The notes below the pieces were generated by a model, which was not told where the DNA came from, made no database searches, and saw only the letters and a program-made list of their open reading frames with translations. The translations under genes were made by a program, and so were the position numbers. 15,157 nt of DNA from an uncultured Clostridia bacterium (GTDB taxonomy: Bacteria > Bacillota > Clostridia > Oscillospirales > CAG-272), in contig CALAFS010000306.1 of assembly GCA_937892405.1 (NCBI GenBank), positions 1-15,157 of the forward strand. Reading direction: 5' to 3'. Shown piece after piece: positions 15,056 through 15,157 of the stretch (its first letter is position 1; the number at the start of each line of letters is the position of its first letter).

Positions 15056-15130
15056 TTTTGACCGGATCTTTCGTTTCTTTCACAAAAAGTATCTTCGGGA
15101 TAAGCATTTTTTGCCGATTTTTGTTATAAT
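15056..15130 (+). promoter_or_regulatory. Second copy of the duplicated promoter element
   Basis: Bases 15056-15105 repeat the element at 4851-4900 (41 of 50 identical, no gaps), and a perfect -10 box TATAAT (15125-15130) stands at the same distance as in the first copy. Again there is no TTGACA-like -35 box (AAGCAT at 15102-15107). It probably drives a rightward gene that begins outside the window. Confidence 0.55.
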
Positions 15131-15157
15131 ATAAGTGAAAAAGTTTGCTTGCAAGGT

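Noticed and set aside
1..15157. CRISPR array, tRNA, rRNA, transposase or attachment-site duplication
   Set aside because: No spaced direct repeats, cloverleaf, rRNA stretch, transposase motif or flanking duplication was seen on reading both strands.

Overview
The window looks like chromosomal DNA from an anaerobic Gram-positive bacterium, probably a Clostridia-class gut lineage with moderately GC-rich coding sequence. The evidence is an HPr kinase/phosphorylase, a SpoVB-type flippase, strong AGGAG-like ribosome binding sites, and sigma-A promoters with 17-base spacers and TGn extended -10 boxes. This placement is inference from gene families and signals; no rRNA or other decisive marker is present.

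Layout. (1) 80-1532: a leftward gene for a membrane protein carrying an HNH-nuclease-like segment, divergent from a small XRE-type repressor. Between them lie two 17-base palindromic operators in mirror-image arrangement, one of them inside the leftward promoter. (2) 1564-3495: rlmA (23S rRNA methyltransferase) and hprK. The hprK promoter lies in the last codons of rlmA, and a long hairpin follows hprK. (3) 3544-3915: a 123-residue nucleoside phosphorylase relative that keeps the family's N-terminal leader and C-terminal third but lacks the middle. It converges through a bidirectional terminator on (4) a leftward PocR-domain AraC regulator (3945-4808), which is divergent from (5) an FAD-dependent oxidoreductase (4963-6231). 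(6) 6342-7868: SpoVB/MATE-like flippase. (7) 7946-8467: SLOG/YpsA-like nucleotide-binding protein, converging through a second bidirectional terminator on (8) a 1252-residue SF1 helicase with a C-terminal Vsr-like nuclease domain (8538-12296, leftward). (9) 12698-14947: a large exported protein with a beta-rich domain and helical repeats.

Most genes look like one-gene transcription units. I could place convincing promoters for the HNH membrane gene, rlmA, hprK, the AraC regulator, the SLOG gene, the helicase and the exported protein. The AraC regulator and the oxidoreductase are probably a regulator-target pair. An element upstream of the oxidoreductase recurs at the right edge of the window (41 of 50 bases identical without gaps, same distance to the -10 box), so the gene just beyond the edge may share its control.

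The least ordinary parts are the operator-controlled HNH membrane protein/XRE pair, the helicase whose nuclease domain appears to have Ser in place of a catalytic Asp, the internally deleted phosphorylase, and the duplicated promoter element. Coordinates were read by eye. Domain calls rest on motif recognition, not on a database search.
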